From assembly GCA_003151935.1 (NCBI GenBank), contig PLYZ01000026.1, positions 1 through 41,446 on the forward strand: a stretch of 41,446 nucleotides of DNA, read 5' to 3'. The stretch is from Candidatus Dormiibacterota bacterium (GTDB lineage: Bacteria > Chloroflexota > Dormibacteria > Dormibacterales > Dormibacteraceae). Each line of letters starts with the position of its first letter. The stretch's first letter is position 1. Under the pieces are notes generated by a model that searched no databases, was not told where the DNA came from, and was given only the letters and a program-made list of their open reading frames with translations. The position numbers and the translations under genes are program-made. Shown one piece after another: positions 24,177 to 32,399 of this stretch.

Positions 24177-24192
24177 TAAGATTGCCGCCGGG
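24177..24192 (+). promoter_or_regulatory. Probable -10 element of the flavin monooxygenase gene
   Basis: TAAGAT (24177-24182) lies ten bases before the ATG at 24193. The 8-mer TAAGATTG recurs in both copies of the repeat at the right end of the window. No Shine-Dalgarno is visible. Confidence 0.35.
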
Positions 24193-25407
24193 ATGAAGGG
24201 CAGCGTGGACGTTGCGATCATTGGCGCGGGGCAGGCCGGGCTTGCCACCAGCTGGTATCTCACGCAGGCCAGGATCGATCACGTGGTGCTCGAGGCCGGG
24301 CGCGTGGCCGAGACCTGGCGCTCGCGGCGCTGGGACTCCTTCTGCCTGGTCACCCCAAACTGGACCGTCCAGATGCCTGGCGCGAAATACGCCGGGCCTG
24401 ACCCGGATGGGTTCATGTCCCTGGCGGAGCTCGTGGATTACTTCCATTCGTATGCGACCTCTTTGGACGCGCCCGTGGAGGAAAACAGCGCTATCACGGC
24501 GCTCGAGACGGACGACGACGGCTTTCTGATCTCGCTGGGGTCGCGAAAGCTGAAAGCTCGCACCGTGGTGGTGGCGACCGGTGCCTACCAGCGCCCGCAT
24601 CGCCCGAGCGGGACCGAAGCCCTTCCGAGCGACGTCGTGCAGCTCTTCGCGGAGGAGTACACAAACCCGGCCGCCCTGCCCCCGGGTGCGGTTCTCATCG
24701 TGGGGAGCGGCCAGACCGGTTGCCAGCTGGCGGAGGAAATTCACGAATCGGGCCGCAAGGTGTTCCTCGCGTGCGGCCGTTGCGTGTGGGTGCCACGCCG
24801 CCTGCAAGGTCACGACATCGTGTGGTGGATGGTCGAGTCGGGCTACATGGACCGCGGTCCAGAGAAGCTTCCCTCGCCGTTGGCCAGGCTGCTCGGTAAC
24901 CCACAAGCCACCGGGCATCACGGCGGCCGAGACCTGAATTTCCGCGTGCTCCACGACATGGGCGTCGAACTGCTTGGGAGGTACATCGGAGCCGAGGGTT
25001 CCAGACTCAGCTTCGCCGACGACCTCGCCGCCAGCGTGGACTTTGGCGATGCGAGGCTGGTCGACCTGTTGAAGTACATCGAGGCCTCCTGCACGGCCAA
25101 TGGAACCTCACCGCCAACTCTGGAGATGCCTCCGCCGCTTCGAATCAAGACTCGTACCGAGGTGGACATCGCCCACGATGGAATCGGAACTGTGATCTGG
25201 ACGAGCGGCTACCGGCCGGACTATGGGTGGGTGAAGCTCCCGGTCTTCGACGGCATGGGCTTTCCCGTCCAGACGGACGGCCGGACCAGCGTGCCAGGCT
25301 TGTACTTCATGGGCGTGCACTGGATGCGCAAGAACAAGTCATCGATCCTCTATGGCGTCGGCGAGGACGCCGAGGTCGTCGCGCGGCACATCGTCGAGGC
25401 CCGCTGA
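24193..25407 (+). CDS. Flavin-containing monooxygenase-like FAD/NADPH oxidoreductase (404 aa)
   Basis: Two dinucleotide-binding motifs mark the family: FAD-binding GAGQAG at 11-16 and NADPH-binding GSGQTG at 171-176. The intervening [19 protein letters not shown] and [14 protein letters not shown], and the C-terminal [14 protein letters not shown] and [16 protein letters not shown], are typical of the FMO/CzcO-type group. It would oxygenate or oxidise a small molecule; the substrate is unknown. Bases 24818-24843 encode VWWMVESG and are present in exact inverted copy in the frameshifted gene next door. The stop overlaps the mnmA ATG (TGATG), so both are on one transcript. Confidence 0.85.
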   Translation: MKGSVDVAIIGAGQAGLATSWYLTQARIDHVVLEAGRVAETWRSRRWDSFCLVTPNWTVQMPGAKYAGPDPDGFMSLAELVDYFHSYATSLDAPVEENSAITALETDDDGFLISLGSRKLKARTVVVATGAYQRPHRPSGTEALPSDVVQLFAEEYTNPAALPPGAVLIVGSGQTGCQLAEEIHESGRKVFLACGRCVWVPRRLQGHDIVWWMVESGYMDRGPEKLPSPLARLLGNPQATGHHGGRDLNFRVLHDMGVELLGRYIGAEGSRLSFADDLAASVDFGDARLVDLLKYIEASCTANGTSPPTLEMPPPLRIKTRTEVDIAHDGIGTVIWTSGYRPDYGWVKLPVFDGMGFPVQTDGRTSVPGLYFMGVHWMRKNKSSILYGVGEDAEVVARHIVEAR

Positions 25408-26459
25408 TGAGGGTTGCCGTTGCGATGTCCGGTGGCGTCGATTCCTCCGTGGCCGCCGCGCTGCTGCAGGCCCAGGGCCACGAGGTGATCGGCGTCACGC
25501 TCCAGCAGTGGCCCCGCGACGACTCCGAGGAAGCCTCGCGGCACGGCGGGTGCTGCTCGCTCAATGCCGTCGAGGACGCGCGGCGCGTCTCCTCGATGCT
25601 CGGCATTCCTTATTACTGCTGGAACCTAGAGAAGGAGTTCGGCGAACGGGTCATCGAGCCGTTTCACCGCGACTACCTCGAGGGCCGCACCCCGAACCCA
25701 TGCGTGCGCTGCAACGCCTTCGTGCGCTTCGATCTCATGCTCGGACGCGTGCTCGCGCTCGGGTTCGATCGCCTGGCAACCGGCCACTACGCGCGCATCG
25801 TCCACGGGACTGAGGGGCATGAGCTTCACACCGCCGCGGACGTGGCCAAGGACCAGTCCTACATGCTCTACCACCTCGACCGCGAGCGCCTCGGTCGAAT
25901 CCTCTTTCCGCTCGGCGGAATGACCAAGCCTGAGGTGCGCGAGCATGCCCGCGAGTTTGGCCTCCCGGTCGCGAACAAGGCGGAGAGCCAGGAGATCTGC
26001 TTCGTGCCGCGAGGCGAGACTGCGCGCTACCTCTCTGAAAGGCTGCCCGTCCACGCCGGTGCAGTCGTCGATTCGAGCGGGCGCGAGCTCGGCACTCACC
26101 GTGGCACGGCGCTGTACACCGTGGGTCAGCGCAGCGGTTTCGGCGACCTTGCCGAAGCCGGACCCTGGTATGTGCTCCGCGTCGACGCTCCCGCCAACCG
26201 GCTGGTCGTTGGCCGCAAGGAGGAGCTCGGCGTGCGCGAGATCGAGCTGCGGGACATGAGCTTCGTCGACGGGTCGGTTCCCGGGCCGGTGAGGTGCGAG
26301 GCGAGGCTTCGCTACCATGCGCCGGCGATCCCAGGCGAGTACCGCTCGGGGCGCCTGTCGCTGGACGAGCCGTTCCTCGGCGCCGCGCCCGGCCAGGCCG
26401 CTGTGCTCTACGCGGGCAGCCGCGTCCTCGGCGGGGGGATCATCGCCGCCGCATCGTGA
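25407..26459 (+). CDS. mnmA: tRNA-specific 2-thiouridylase
   Basis: MnmA (350 aa) adds sulfur to uridine 34 of Lys, Glu and Gln tRNAs. The ATP-binding PP-loop SGGVDSS begins at residue 8. The catalytic nucleophile Cys99 (TPNPCVRCN) and the persulfide Cys198 (SQEICFVP) are in place, as are [19 protein letters not shown] and [10 protein letters not shown]. The C-terminal beta domains ([22 protein letters not shown]) are complete. An extra Cys pair lies in [13 protein letters not shown]. The start overlaps the previous stop by one base and the end overlaps the next gene as GTGA. Confidence 0.96.
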   Translation: MRVAVAMSGGVDSSVAAALLQAQGHEVIGVTLQQWPRDDSEEASRHGGCCSLNAVEDARRVSSMLGIPYYCWNLEKEFGERVIEPFHRDYLEGRTPNPCVRCNAFVRFDLMLGRVLALGFDRLATGHYARIVHGTEGHELHTAADVAKDQSYMLYHLDRERLGRILFPLGGMTKPEVREHAREFGLPVANKAESQEICFVPRGETARYLSERLPVHAGAVVDSSGRELGTHRGTALYTVGQRSGFGDLAEAGPWYVLRVDAPANRLVVGRKEELGVREIELRDMSFVDGSVPGPVRCEARLRYHAPAIPGEYRSGRLSLDEPFLGAAPGQAAVLYAGSRVLGGGIIAAAS

Positions 26460-27211
26460 GCGGCAGTCCGGATCTCGTCCTCGCGGCGCTTCACTGGGTC
26501 GAGTACATCGGCCTCCTGGGCGGAATCGGTTCGTTCGTCATCCGGCGCCTGGCGCGCAACCGTCCCGCGATCATGTGGGCGCGCTTTCCTCCCATGCACA
26601 TCGCGCTCGGGGCTGCTTTCGCAGGCGGCCTGGCCTTGGTCACGGTCGAAGGAATCCACGCAGGAGCATTGCCCGGATGGGAGTTGCTGGCCCGTGTCGC
26701 CTCCGAAGGCCTGGCGTTTGCCTTTTGTGTCCGAGGTGTCGGCTACGTCGCGCCGATGGTTGTCGTTGCCACCCTGTTGCTTCCGCTCGCCGGCCACGCG
26801 GCCTCCGTTGGAGCCGGTGCGGAGTTTGGGGATGCGATCCACGTTCTCTCAGCGGGCATGTGGGCCGGCGGCATCCTCGCCCTCGCCACGCTGCATCCTC
26901 CCGACGGCTGGCGCGGGCCTGAGGCCCGAGCCCTCCTCGATCGCTTTGGGGGTGTCGCCCTGATCGCGTTCGCGATCACCGCGCTGACAGGGGTGCTGCG
27001 AGCCAGCGACCAGCTCCACGACGTCAGCGGGCTGTGGACGACGTCCTACGGGGTCGTGCTTGCGCTGAAGTCGATCGGGGTTGGCATCATGCTCGTGCTC
27101 TCGGCCGTGGCGTGGCGCCGTGGGGTCCCGCTGGCCCGCGCCGAGGCGGCGCTGGCCGTGCTGGTCGTGGCGGCCACCGCGATCCTGGCCAGTTTTCCCA
27201 GTCCAGCCTAG
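26456..27211 (+). CDS. CopD-like polytopic membrane protein (251 aa)
   Basis: Six to eight hydrophobic helices can be seen. The conserved features are an early [18 protein letters not shown], a central [19 protein letters not shown] and a later [20 protein letters not shown]. These resemble the copper resistance D domain (CopD/YebZ), in which His and Lys near helix ends are conserved. It may handle copper or act in redox protein assembly, but no copper partner gene is nearby. GTG 26456 overlaps the mnmA stop (GTGA). Confidence 0.72.
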   Translation: MSGSPDLVLAALHWVEYIGLLGGIGSFVIRRLARNRPAIMWARFPPMHIALGAAFAGGLALVTVEGIHAGALPGWELLARVASEGLAFAFCVRGVGYVAPMVVVATLLLPLAGHAASVGAGAEFGDAIHVLSAGMWAGGILALATLHPPDGWRGPEARALLDRFGGVALIAFAITALTGVLRASDQLHDVSGLWTTSYGVVLALKSIGVGIMLVLSAVAWRRGVPLARAEAALAVLVVAATAILASFPSPA

Positions 27212-27220
27212 AATCCGGGG
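27209..27220 (+). promoter_or_regulatory. Probable -10 element of the CBS-domain gene (leaderless)
   Basis: TAGAAT (27209-27214), a good -10 match, overlaps the stop codon of the CopD-like gene and lies six bases before the ATG at 27221. There is no typical Shine-Dalgarno; the bases between are CCGGGG. Confidence 0.5.
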
Positions 27221-27589
27221 ATGGCCACAGTTCGCGAGGTCATGAAGACCACGCTGTATTCGGTGGACCCCTCGACCACGGTGGGCGAGGCGATCTCGCT
27301 GATGGCTCGGAACCGGATCGGCTCGGCACTGATCATGGAAGGCGGCAAGCTCATCGGCATCTTCACTGAGCGCGACACGGTGCGGGCGATCTCCCAATCG
27401 CACGACGCGCCAGATCACGAGATCTCGTCGTGGATGACGCGCGACCCGACGACCGTGAGCCCGGACATCGAGGTCGATGCGGCGATGAAGACGATGCTCG
27501 ACAGCGGGTTCCGTCACCTGCCGGTGGCGGAGGGGGGAGAGGTGATCGGCATGGTTTCCATGCGCGATCTGGCAGCAGTACAGCAGTAG
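27221..27589 (+). CDS. Tandem CBS-domain protein (122 aa)
   Basis: The protein consists only of a CBS pair (Bateman module). The first repeat covers about residues 1-58 (VREVMKTTLYSVDPSTTVGEA, in parts; IGSALIMEGGKLIGIFTERD) and the second about 66-122 (WMTRDPTTVSPDIEV; FRHLPVAEGGEVIGMVSMRDL). Such proteins bind adenine nucleotides and signal energy state or act as stand-alone regulators. No effector domain or partner is evident. A leaderless promoter is likely. Confidence 0.92.
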   Translation: MATVREVMKTTLYSVDPSTTVGEAISLMARNRIGSALIMEGGKLIGIFTERDTVRAISQSHDAPDHEISSWMTRDPTTVSPDIEVDAAMKTMLDSGFRHLPVAEGGEVIGMVSMRDLAAVQQ

Positions 27590-27671
27590 CCCCGCGGTAA
27601 ACTACGCAGTTCCCGCCCCTCGGTAGTTTCGTGCGCCCAAAAGAGAAAGGCGCGAAGGAAGTTCAACCGCT
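27590..27671 (+). promoter_or_regulatory. Regulatory region of the ABC exporter operon with inverted repeat
   Basis: TAAACT (27598-27603) is a possible -10. It overlaps the left arm of a perfect 7-bp inverted repeat, AAACTAC (27599-27605) and GTAGTTT (27623-27629), separated by 17 bp. This could be an operator or the stem of a leader hairpin. A purine-rich Shine-Dalgarno (GAAGGAAG, about 27654-27661) precedes the TTG start. Confidence 0.45.
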
Positions 27672-29420
27672 TTGGGTCTGCTGGCGCTGAGGCGCTACCT
27701 CCCGTACCTACGGCCGTACGCCGGGCTCGTCGCCGTCTTCGGGCTGGCGCAGCTCGGCAGCCTTGCCACGGCGGCTTCGATCCCGAAGATCATCCAGTAC
27801 ATCATCGACGGGCCGGTCACCCATCACCAGCTTGGTCAGCTGGAGCAGATGGCGGGCCTTCTGGTGCTGATCGGCCTGCTGGAGTTCGTGTTCATCTTTG
27901 TGCGGCGCAACTACTCCGGCGTCGTCTCGCTACGAATGGAGACCGACCTTCGTGACGACTTCTACGCACACCTGCAGTCGCTGCAGGTGTCTTTCCACGA
28001 CAACTGGCAATCGGGACAGCTGCTGTCGCGCGCGGTGTCCGACATCGGCACGGTCCGCCGCTTCGTGAGCTTCGGCCTGATCTGGTTCCTACAAACGATC
28101 GTCACGTTCGCGGTCGTCTTCGTCCTGATGATGGGGCTGGACTGGAAGCTGGCGATCGTCGTGACCCTGTGCATGCTGCCCATCGCGTACTTCAGCAACA
28201 AGTTCCACGAGAAGTACAGGCCGATCGCCCGCCGGCTGCAGGACCAGCAAGGCGATCTCACGACGATCATCGAGGAGATGGCCACCGGCGTGCGCATCAT
28301 CAAAGCCTTCGGTCGCATGCCGCTCATGCAGAAGCGCTTCGAGGACCAGGCGAGCCTGCTGCGAGCCACCAGCCTCCAGGGAATCTCCGCGCGTGCGCTG
28401 CTGTGGACGCAGCTCAACTTCCTTCCGAACCTGTCGCTCGTCGCGGTCCTGCTGCTGGGCGGGTACGACGTGGTGCACGGGACGCTGACCATCGGCGGTC
28501 TGATCGCGTTCATGAACTACGTGTTCATGCTCACGTGGCCGATGGACGCGATCGGGTGGGTGCTGTCGATGAGCGAGGAATGCCAGACCGCTTCGCAGCG
28601 GCTGAACGAGGTGCTCGACTCGCGTCCCGAGATCGCCGATCGCCCCGGCGCGCGCGCCCTCGAGCGCTGCCGCGGACACATCGAGTTTCGGGGCGTCGGC
28701 TTCAAGTACCCGAAGTCGGATGACTGGATCGTGCGCGGCCTCAACCTGGTCATCCAGCCGGGCGAGACGGTCGGCATCGTCGGCCGCACCGGGAGCGGCA
28801 AGACCACACTTGCCTACCTCTTGCCGCGGATCTACGACGTCGACGAGGGCTCGGTGCTGCTCGACGGCATCGACGTGCGCGACCTGCAGCTGCGTTCGCT
28901 GCGCTCACACATCGGCGTCGCGTTCGAAGACCCGATCCTCTTCTCGGCCTCGGTCCACGAGAACCTCGTCATGGGCCGGCCGGTCGTCTCGGACGAGGAG
29001 CTGAAGCGGGCGATCGAGGTCGCGCGCGCGGGATTCGTCTGGGACCTGCCATGGGGCCTCGAGACTCGCGTGGGCGAGCAGGGTTACACGCTTTCCGGCG
29101 GGCAGCGCCAGCGGCTCGCGCTGGCCCGGGCCGTGCTCGGCGGACCGCCCGTGCTGGTGCTCGACGACCCGCTTTCGTCGGTGGACGTGCACACAGAAGC
29201 CTTGATCGAGGAATCGCTGGCCCGAGTGCTCGAAGGCGTGACCGGGCTGCTGGTCGTGCACCGGCCTTCGACCCTGGCGCTCGCAGATCGCGTCGCGCTG
29301 CTCGACGGCGGAAGGATCACCGCCGAGGGAACACACACCGACCTGATGAAGTCCAACGACCTCTACAGGGCGCTGCTCTCTCAGGAGTACGAGACAAGTC
29401 CTGAGGAGGTGCCGGCTTGA
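27672..29420 (+). CDS. ABC exporter half-transporter, subunit with degenerate ATPase site (582 aa)
   Basis: An N-terminal six-helix exporter domain (about 1-310; LRPYAGLVAVFGLAQLGSL in part, then MLTWPMDAIGWVLSMSEECQ in part) is fused to a nucleotide-binding domain. Walker A is GRTGSGKTT with K377. The Q-loop position is Glu419 (GVAFEDPILF) instead of Gln. The signature LSGGQ (474-478) is intact. Walker B ends LVLDDP, with Asp499 where the catalytic Glu is expected, and the switch reads VVHRPS. These changes define the non-hydrolysing half of a heterodimeric exporter such as TM287/288. TTG is the start and the stop overlaps the partner gene as TTGA. The substrate is unknown (drug or lipid). 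Confidence 0.92.
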   Translation: MGLLALRRYLPYLRPYAGLVAVFGLAQLGSLATAASIPKIIQYIIDGPVTHHQLGQLEQMAGLLVLIGLLEFVFIFVRRNYSGVVSLRMETDLRDDFYAHLQSLQVSFHDNWQSGQLLSRAVSDIGTVRRFVSFGLIWFLQTIVTFAVVFVLMMGLDWKLAIVVTLCMLPIAYFSNKFHEKYRPIARRLQDQQGDLTTIIEEMATGVRIIKAFGRMPLMQKRFEDQASLLRATSLQGISARALLWTQLNFLPNLSLVAVLLLGGYDVVHGTLTIGGLIAFMNYVFMLTWPMDAIGWVLSMSEECQTASQRLNEVLDSRPEIADRPGARALERCRGHIEFRGVGFKYPKSDDWIVRGLNLVIQPGETVGIVGRTGSGKTTLAYLLPRIYDVDEGSVLLDGIDVRDLQLRSLRSHIGVAFEDPILFSASVHENLVMGRPVVSDEELKRAIEVARAGFVWDLPWGLETRVGEQGYTLSGGQRQRLALARAVLGGPPVLVLDDPLSSVDVHTEALIEESLARVLEGVTGLLVVHRPSTLALADRVALLDGGRITAEGTHTDLMKSNDLYRALLSQEYETSPEEVPA

Positions 29421-31240
29421 GCGTCATCGCCCCCGCGGACCGGTGGCGCGGCGTCGCCTCCGAGGAGATCGACGAGTTCTCCGCGAGCGTCGCTGGCCTG
29501 CTTCGCCGGCGCAGCCGGCGGCTGCTCGCAGAGCTTGCGCGGCCGTATCGGTGGCAGATCGCACTCGCAGGACTCCTCATCGTCGTGCGGTCGGCAGCCT
29601 ACCTCGCGCTGCCATACCTGGTGGGTCTTGGAATCGACAAGGGCATCCGCCCCGGCGGCAGCGGCAACCTGACGACGCTCGAGGAGATTGTCTCCGTGCT
29701 GCTGCTCGCGCTCGTGGTGAACGCGGCCGCCAACTATGCGTTCCTGCGCCTGTCCGGCAAGATCGGCGCAGACGTCCTGTTCGATCTCCGAAGGACTCTC
29801 TTCGCCCACGTGCAGGCGCTCTCGCTTTCGTTCTACGAGCGGTACACGTCGGGGCGCATCATCTCGCGCCTCACCTCTGACATCGACGCCCTCAACGAGC
29901 TGCTGGCCACGGGCCTTACGTCGGTGATCACGTCGCTGATCTCGGTGGTGGCAATCACCGTGATCCTGCTGCGCCTCGACGCGCGCCTGGGCGTGGTCAC
30001 GCTCATCGCGATGCCGCTGGTGCTCGCGATGACGTGGTGGTTCCGGAGCAACTCGGCCCGCTCATATCGAGCCGTGCGGCGCGCGATCGTGCTCGTGATC
30101 GTGCACTACGTCGAGTCGCTGGGCGGGATCAGGGCGGTGCATGCATTCCGGCGTGAGGCTCGCAACCAGGAGATCTTCGAAGACGTCAACGCCCGCTACC
30201 GGGACGCCAACATCTGGTCGAACCGCCTGGCGTCGACGTTCGGGCCGGCGATCAACCTTCTGGGCCGCCTCACGACGACTTCCGCGCTCCTGTTCGGCGG
30301 CTACCTCGTCGTGCAGGGACAGCTGACGCTGGGCGTACTGACCGCCTTCGTCCTCTATCTGCGCCAGTTCTTCGAGCCGATGCAGGACCTGTCGCAGTTC
30401 TACAACGTGTTCCAGGCGGCCGGGGCGGCGCTGGAAAAGCTCGCGGGAGTGATCGAGGAGACGCCCACCGTGCCGGAGCCCGTTTCGCCCGCGAGCATGG
30501 GCGAGGTCAAGGGCGCGATCGCCTTCGAGGGGGTCACCTTCGCCTATCGCGACAAAGCGGTGCTGCACGACGTCGACCTGAAAATCCCGGCCGGGCAGAT
30601 CGTAGCGGTGGTGGGCGAGACGGGTGCGGGCAAGACCACGATGGCGCGCCTGATGGCGCGGTTCTACGACCCGACGGTGGGCCGCCTGACGCTCGACGGC
30701 GTCGACCTCCGCTCGATCGCCGTGGGCGACCTGCGCCGGGCCATCGCGATGGTGACGCAGGAGACATTTCTGTTCTCCGGGACGGTCGGGGAGAACCTGA
30801 TGTTCGGCCGGCCCGATGCGACGCGGGAGGAGATGATCGCGGCCGCGCGCGCCATCGGCGCCGACGGTTTCATCAGCGCCATGCCCAACGGGTACGAGAC
30901 CGACGTGAGACGCCGCGGGGTGCGCCTTTCGTCAGGGCAGCGGCAGCTGGTCGCTTTCGCCCGGGCGTTCCTGGCCGACCCACGGGTGCTGATCCTCGAC
31001 GAGGCGACATCCTCGCTGGACCTGCCCTCGGAACGCCTCGTCCAGCGCGCGCTGCGGACGTTGCTGCGCGGCCGGACCGCGGTGATCATCGCCCACCGCC
31101 TCTCCACGGTGGATATCGCGGATCGGGTGCTGGTCGTCGACGACGGTCGGGTGGTGGAGGACGGCGCGCCGTCAGACCTGCGCCAGCGAAGCGGTCGGTA
31201 CGGGCTGCTGCACCGCCAATGGGTGGAATCTCTGGCCTAG
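29417..31240 (+). CDS. ABC exporter half-transporter, catalytically competent subunit (607 aa)
   Basis: An N-terminal extension of about 45 residues leads into a six-helix exporter domain (LRLSGKIGADVLFDLRRTLF in part; LSFYERYTSGRIISRLTSD, in parts). The nucleotide-binding domain has Walker A GETGAGKTT (K406), Gln448 in MVTQETFLFSG, Walker B LILDEATSSLD with catalytic Glu529 and switch IIAHRLSTV. Its signature motif is LSSGQ (504-508) rather than LSGGQ. Paired with the upstream subunit, the intact Walker motifs face the intact LSGGQ, and the degenerate Walker motifs face LSSGQ, so one site is active and one is degenerate. TTG 29417 overlaps the previous stop. Confidence 0.93.
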   Translation: MSVIAPADRWRGVASEEIDEFSASVAGLLRRRSRRLLAELARPYRWQIALAGLLIVVRSAAYLALPYLVGLGIDKGIRPGGSGNLTTLEEIVSVLLLALVVNAAANYAFLRLSGKIGADVLFDLRRTLFAHVQALSLSFYERYTSGRIISRLTSDIDALNELLATGLTSVITSLISVVAITVILLRLDARLGVVTLIAMPLVLAMTWWFRSNSARSYRAVRRAIVLVIVHYVESLGGIRAVHAFRREARNQEIFEDVNARYRDANIWSNRLASTFGPAINLLGRLTTTSALLFGGYLVVQGQLTLGVLTAFVLYLRQFFEPMQDLSQFYNVFQAAGAALEKLAGVIEETPTVPEPVSPASMGEVKGAIAFEGVTFAYRDKAVLHDVDLKIPAGQIVAVVGETGAGKTTMARLMARFYDPTVGRLTLDGVDLRSIAVGDLRRAIAMVTQETFLFSGTVGENLMFGRPDATREEMIAAARAIGADGFISAMPNGYETDVRRRGVRLSSGQRQLVAFARAFLADPRVLILDEATSSLDLPSERLVQRALRTLLRGRTAVIIAHRLSTVDIADRVLVVDDGRVVEDGAPSDLRQRSGRYGLLHRQWVESLA

Positions 31241-31331
31241 CGGCGCGATTCTTCGCCAGTCGCGCACAGTTGGTCACATTCACGGCGATGCATAGCGCCA
31301 TTAGGGCCCAGTTGGTCGAATGCCACCGTAT
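31241..31331. other. Short intergenic region between convergent genes
   Basis: The 91-bp gap holds a weak hairpin GCGCGA (31243-31248) with TCGCGC (31260-31265) and a 9-bp direct repeat CAGTTGGTC (31267-31275 and 31309-31317). No T tract follows, so a terminator is only weakly supported. Confidence 0.3.
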
Positions 31332-32144
31332 CTATCGCGCGGTGGTTGTGTCCAGGTAGAAGCGGCGCCAGCCCACCTGCTCGAACCCTAGCCCCGCGAG
31401 GATCGGGGCTGACATGTCGCCGCCCCATACCGTGAGGCCACTCACACCCGCTCTGCGGGCGATGTCCAGGCGGGCCGCGACGAGGGCGCGGTAGATCCCT
31501 CGACCGCGGAACTTTGGGCGGACCGAGCCCCCCTGCAGGATCGCGCCCGACGGCGGGTACACGCTCATTCCGGACGCGCCCGCCGGCTCGCCGTTCACCG
31601 TCGCGAGGAGCAGGTGCCGGTTGCCGGCCGCGCGGAAGTTGAGGCGGCGGCGGTCCTGCATCGCGATGAAATCGGCTGCGCCCGTGGGCAGGTCGGCCTC
31701 GAATGCTTCAGCTGCCGCCCCGTCCGCCATCCGGAACGTCTCCAGGTCCACCAGAGCGTCGCGGATCTCCAGCCCTTCGATCGCCGGAGCCTCCACGATC
31801 GCGTCGATGGGCATCACCATCACCTGCGACTTGGCCCCGTGCGGATCCGGGTGGACACCGTGCTGGGCCAGGATCTCCGCGAAGTTGGCCGGCTCGGCCT
31901 CCGGATCGAGCGTCCACATGAAAGGAAGGTGTCGTGCGGCAAAGATGCCGCGCGCCTCGCGGATGACTTCGGCGGCTTCACCAGCCCGGCATCTGATCCA
32001 CGAGGCGTTGTTCGGACCGGCAATCGGGAAGTCCGGCTGGATCGTCACCCGGTACCGGGGCGTGTCGATGATCTCAATCCCGGGCGACGCCTCCGGGCGG
32101 TGGCGGTTGGCGAAGTCTATGAGCGCCTGCGATACTGCCGGCAT
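31332..32144 (-). CDS. GNAT-family N-acetyltransferase (270 aa)
   Basis: The C-terminal half is a GNAT domain: LLLATVNGEPAGASGMSVYP, then the acetyl-CoA pyrophosphate-binding motif in GGSVRPKFRGRGIYRALVAA, in parts (RGRGIY from residue 213), and a final GLGFEQVGWRRFYL. The N-terminal half (PRYRVTIQPDFPIAGPNN; RHLPFMWTLDPEAEP) looks like a second, degenerate GNAT-like lobe, as in other two-domain members. The acceptor is unknown. Its ATG shares the CATG tetranucleotide with the start of the divergent small membrane protein gene, leaving no intergenic space. Confidence 0.85.
   Translation of the reverse strand: MPAVSQALIDFANRHRPEASPGIEIIDTPRYRVTIQPDFPIAGPNNASWIRCRAGEAAEVIREARGIFAARHLPFMWTLDPEAEPANFAEILAQHGVHPDPHGAKSQVMVMPIDAIVEAPAIEGLEIRDALVDLETFRMADGAAAEAFEADLPTGAADFIAMQDRRRLNFRAAGNRHLLLATVNGEPAGASGMSVYPPSGAILQGGSVRPKFRGRGIYRALVAARLDIARRAGVSGLTVWGGDMSAPILAGLGFEQVGWRRFYLDTTTAR
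32107..32142 (+). promoter_or_regulatory. Probable promoter of the nuo-like operon, inside the divergent GNAT gene
   Basis: TTGGCG (32107-32112) and extended -10 TGCGATACT (hexamer GATACT 32131-32136) are spaced by 18 bp. The -10 ends six bases before the ATG at 32143. The promoter would lie within the coding start of the GNAT gene on the other strand. Confidence 0.4.
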
Positions 32145-32364
32145 GGCTGCATTGTCGCGCTCGCTCGGCCGGTGGGATCCGCTGAGGGTTGCCGTGGCCG
32201 CGCTCGGCCTGGCATTGCTACTGCTGCTGGCGGCTTATGGGATCAGCTTGACGGTTGCTAAAGTGACTCCAGGCGCCGTCGTCTCGGCGGTCGCGCTGGT
32301 CGGGATCGCAGGTTCCGGGCTCCTGTATGCTTGGCGCCCTGCAGCCGGCGGCATCGCCGATTAG
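32143..32364 (+). CDS. Small two-helix membrane protein at the head of the nuo-like operon (73 aa)
   Basis: The protein has a short basic N-terminus (MAALSRSLGRWDPLR) and two transmembrane helices (AVAALGLALLLLLAAYGISL and PGAVVSAVALVGIAGSGLLY) joined by a short loop. It has no recognised family. It lies 35 bp upstream of the nuoJ-like gene on the same strand and could be an extra subunit or assembly factor of that complex. A possible leaderless promoter precedes it. The amino acid sequence and third-codon G/C bias support a real gene, but its short length limits certainty. Confidence 0.6.
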   Translation: MAALSRSLGRWDPLRVAVAALGLALLLLLAAYGISLTVAKVTPGAVVSAVALVGIAGSGLLYAWRPAAGGIAD

Positions 32365-32399
32365 CCGGTAAATCCCCTCTCAGCAACCACGGAGTGCCG

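Noticed and set aside
31614-32261. Plus-strand ORFs opposite the GNAT gene
   Set aside because: The minus-strand GNAT has clear motifs. Only the part from ATG 32143 has membrane-protein character and is kept as a separate small gene.
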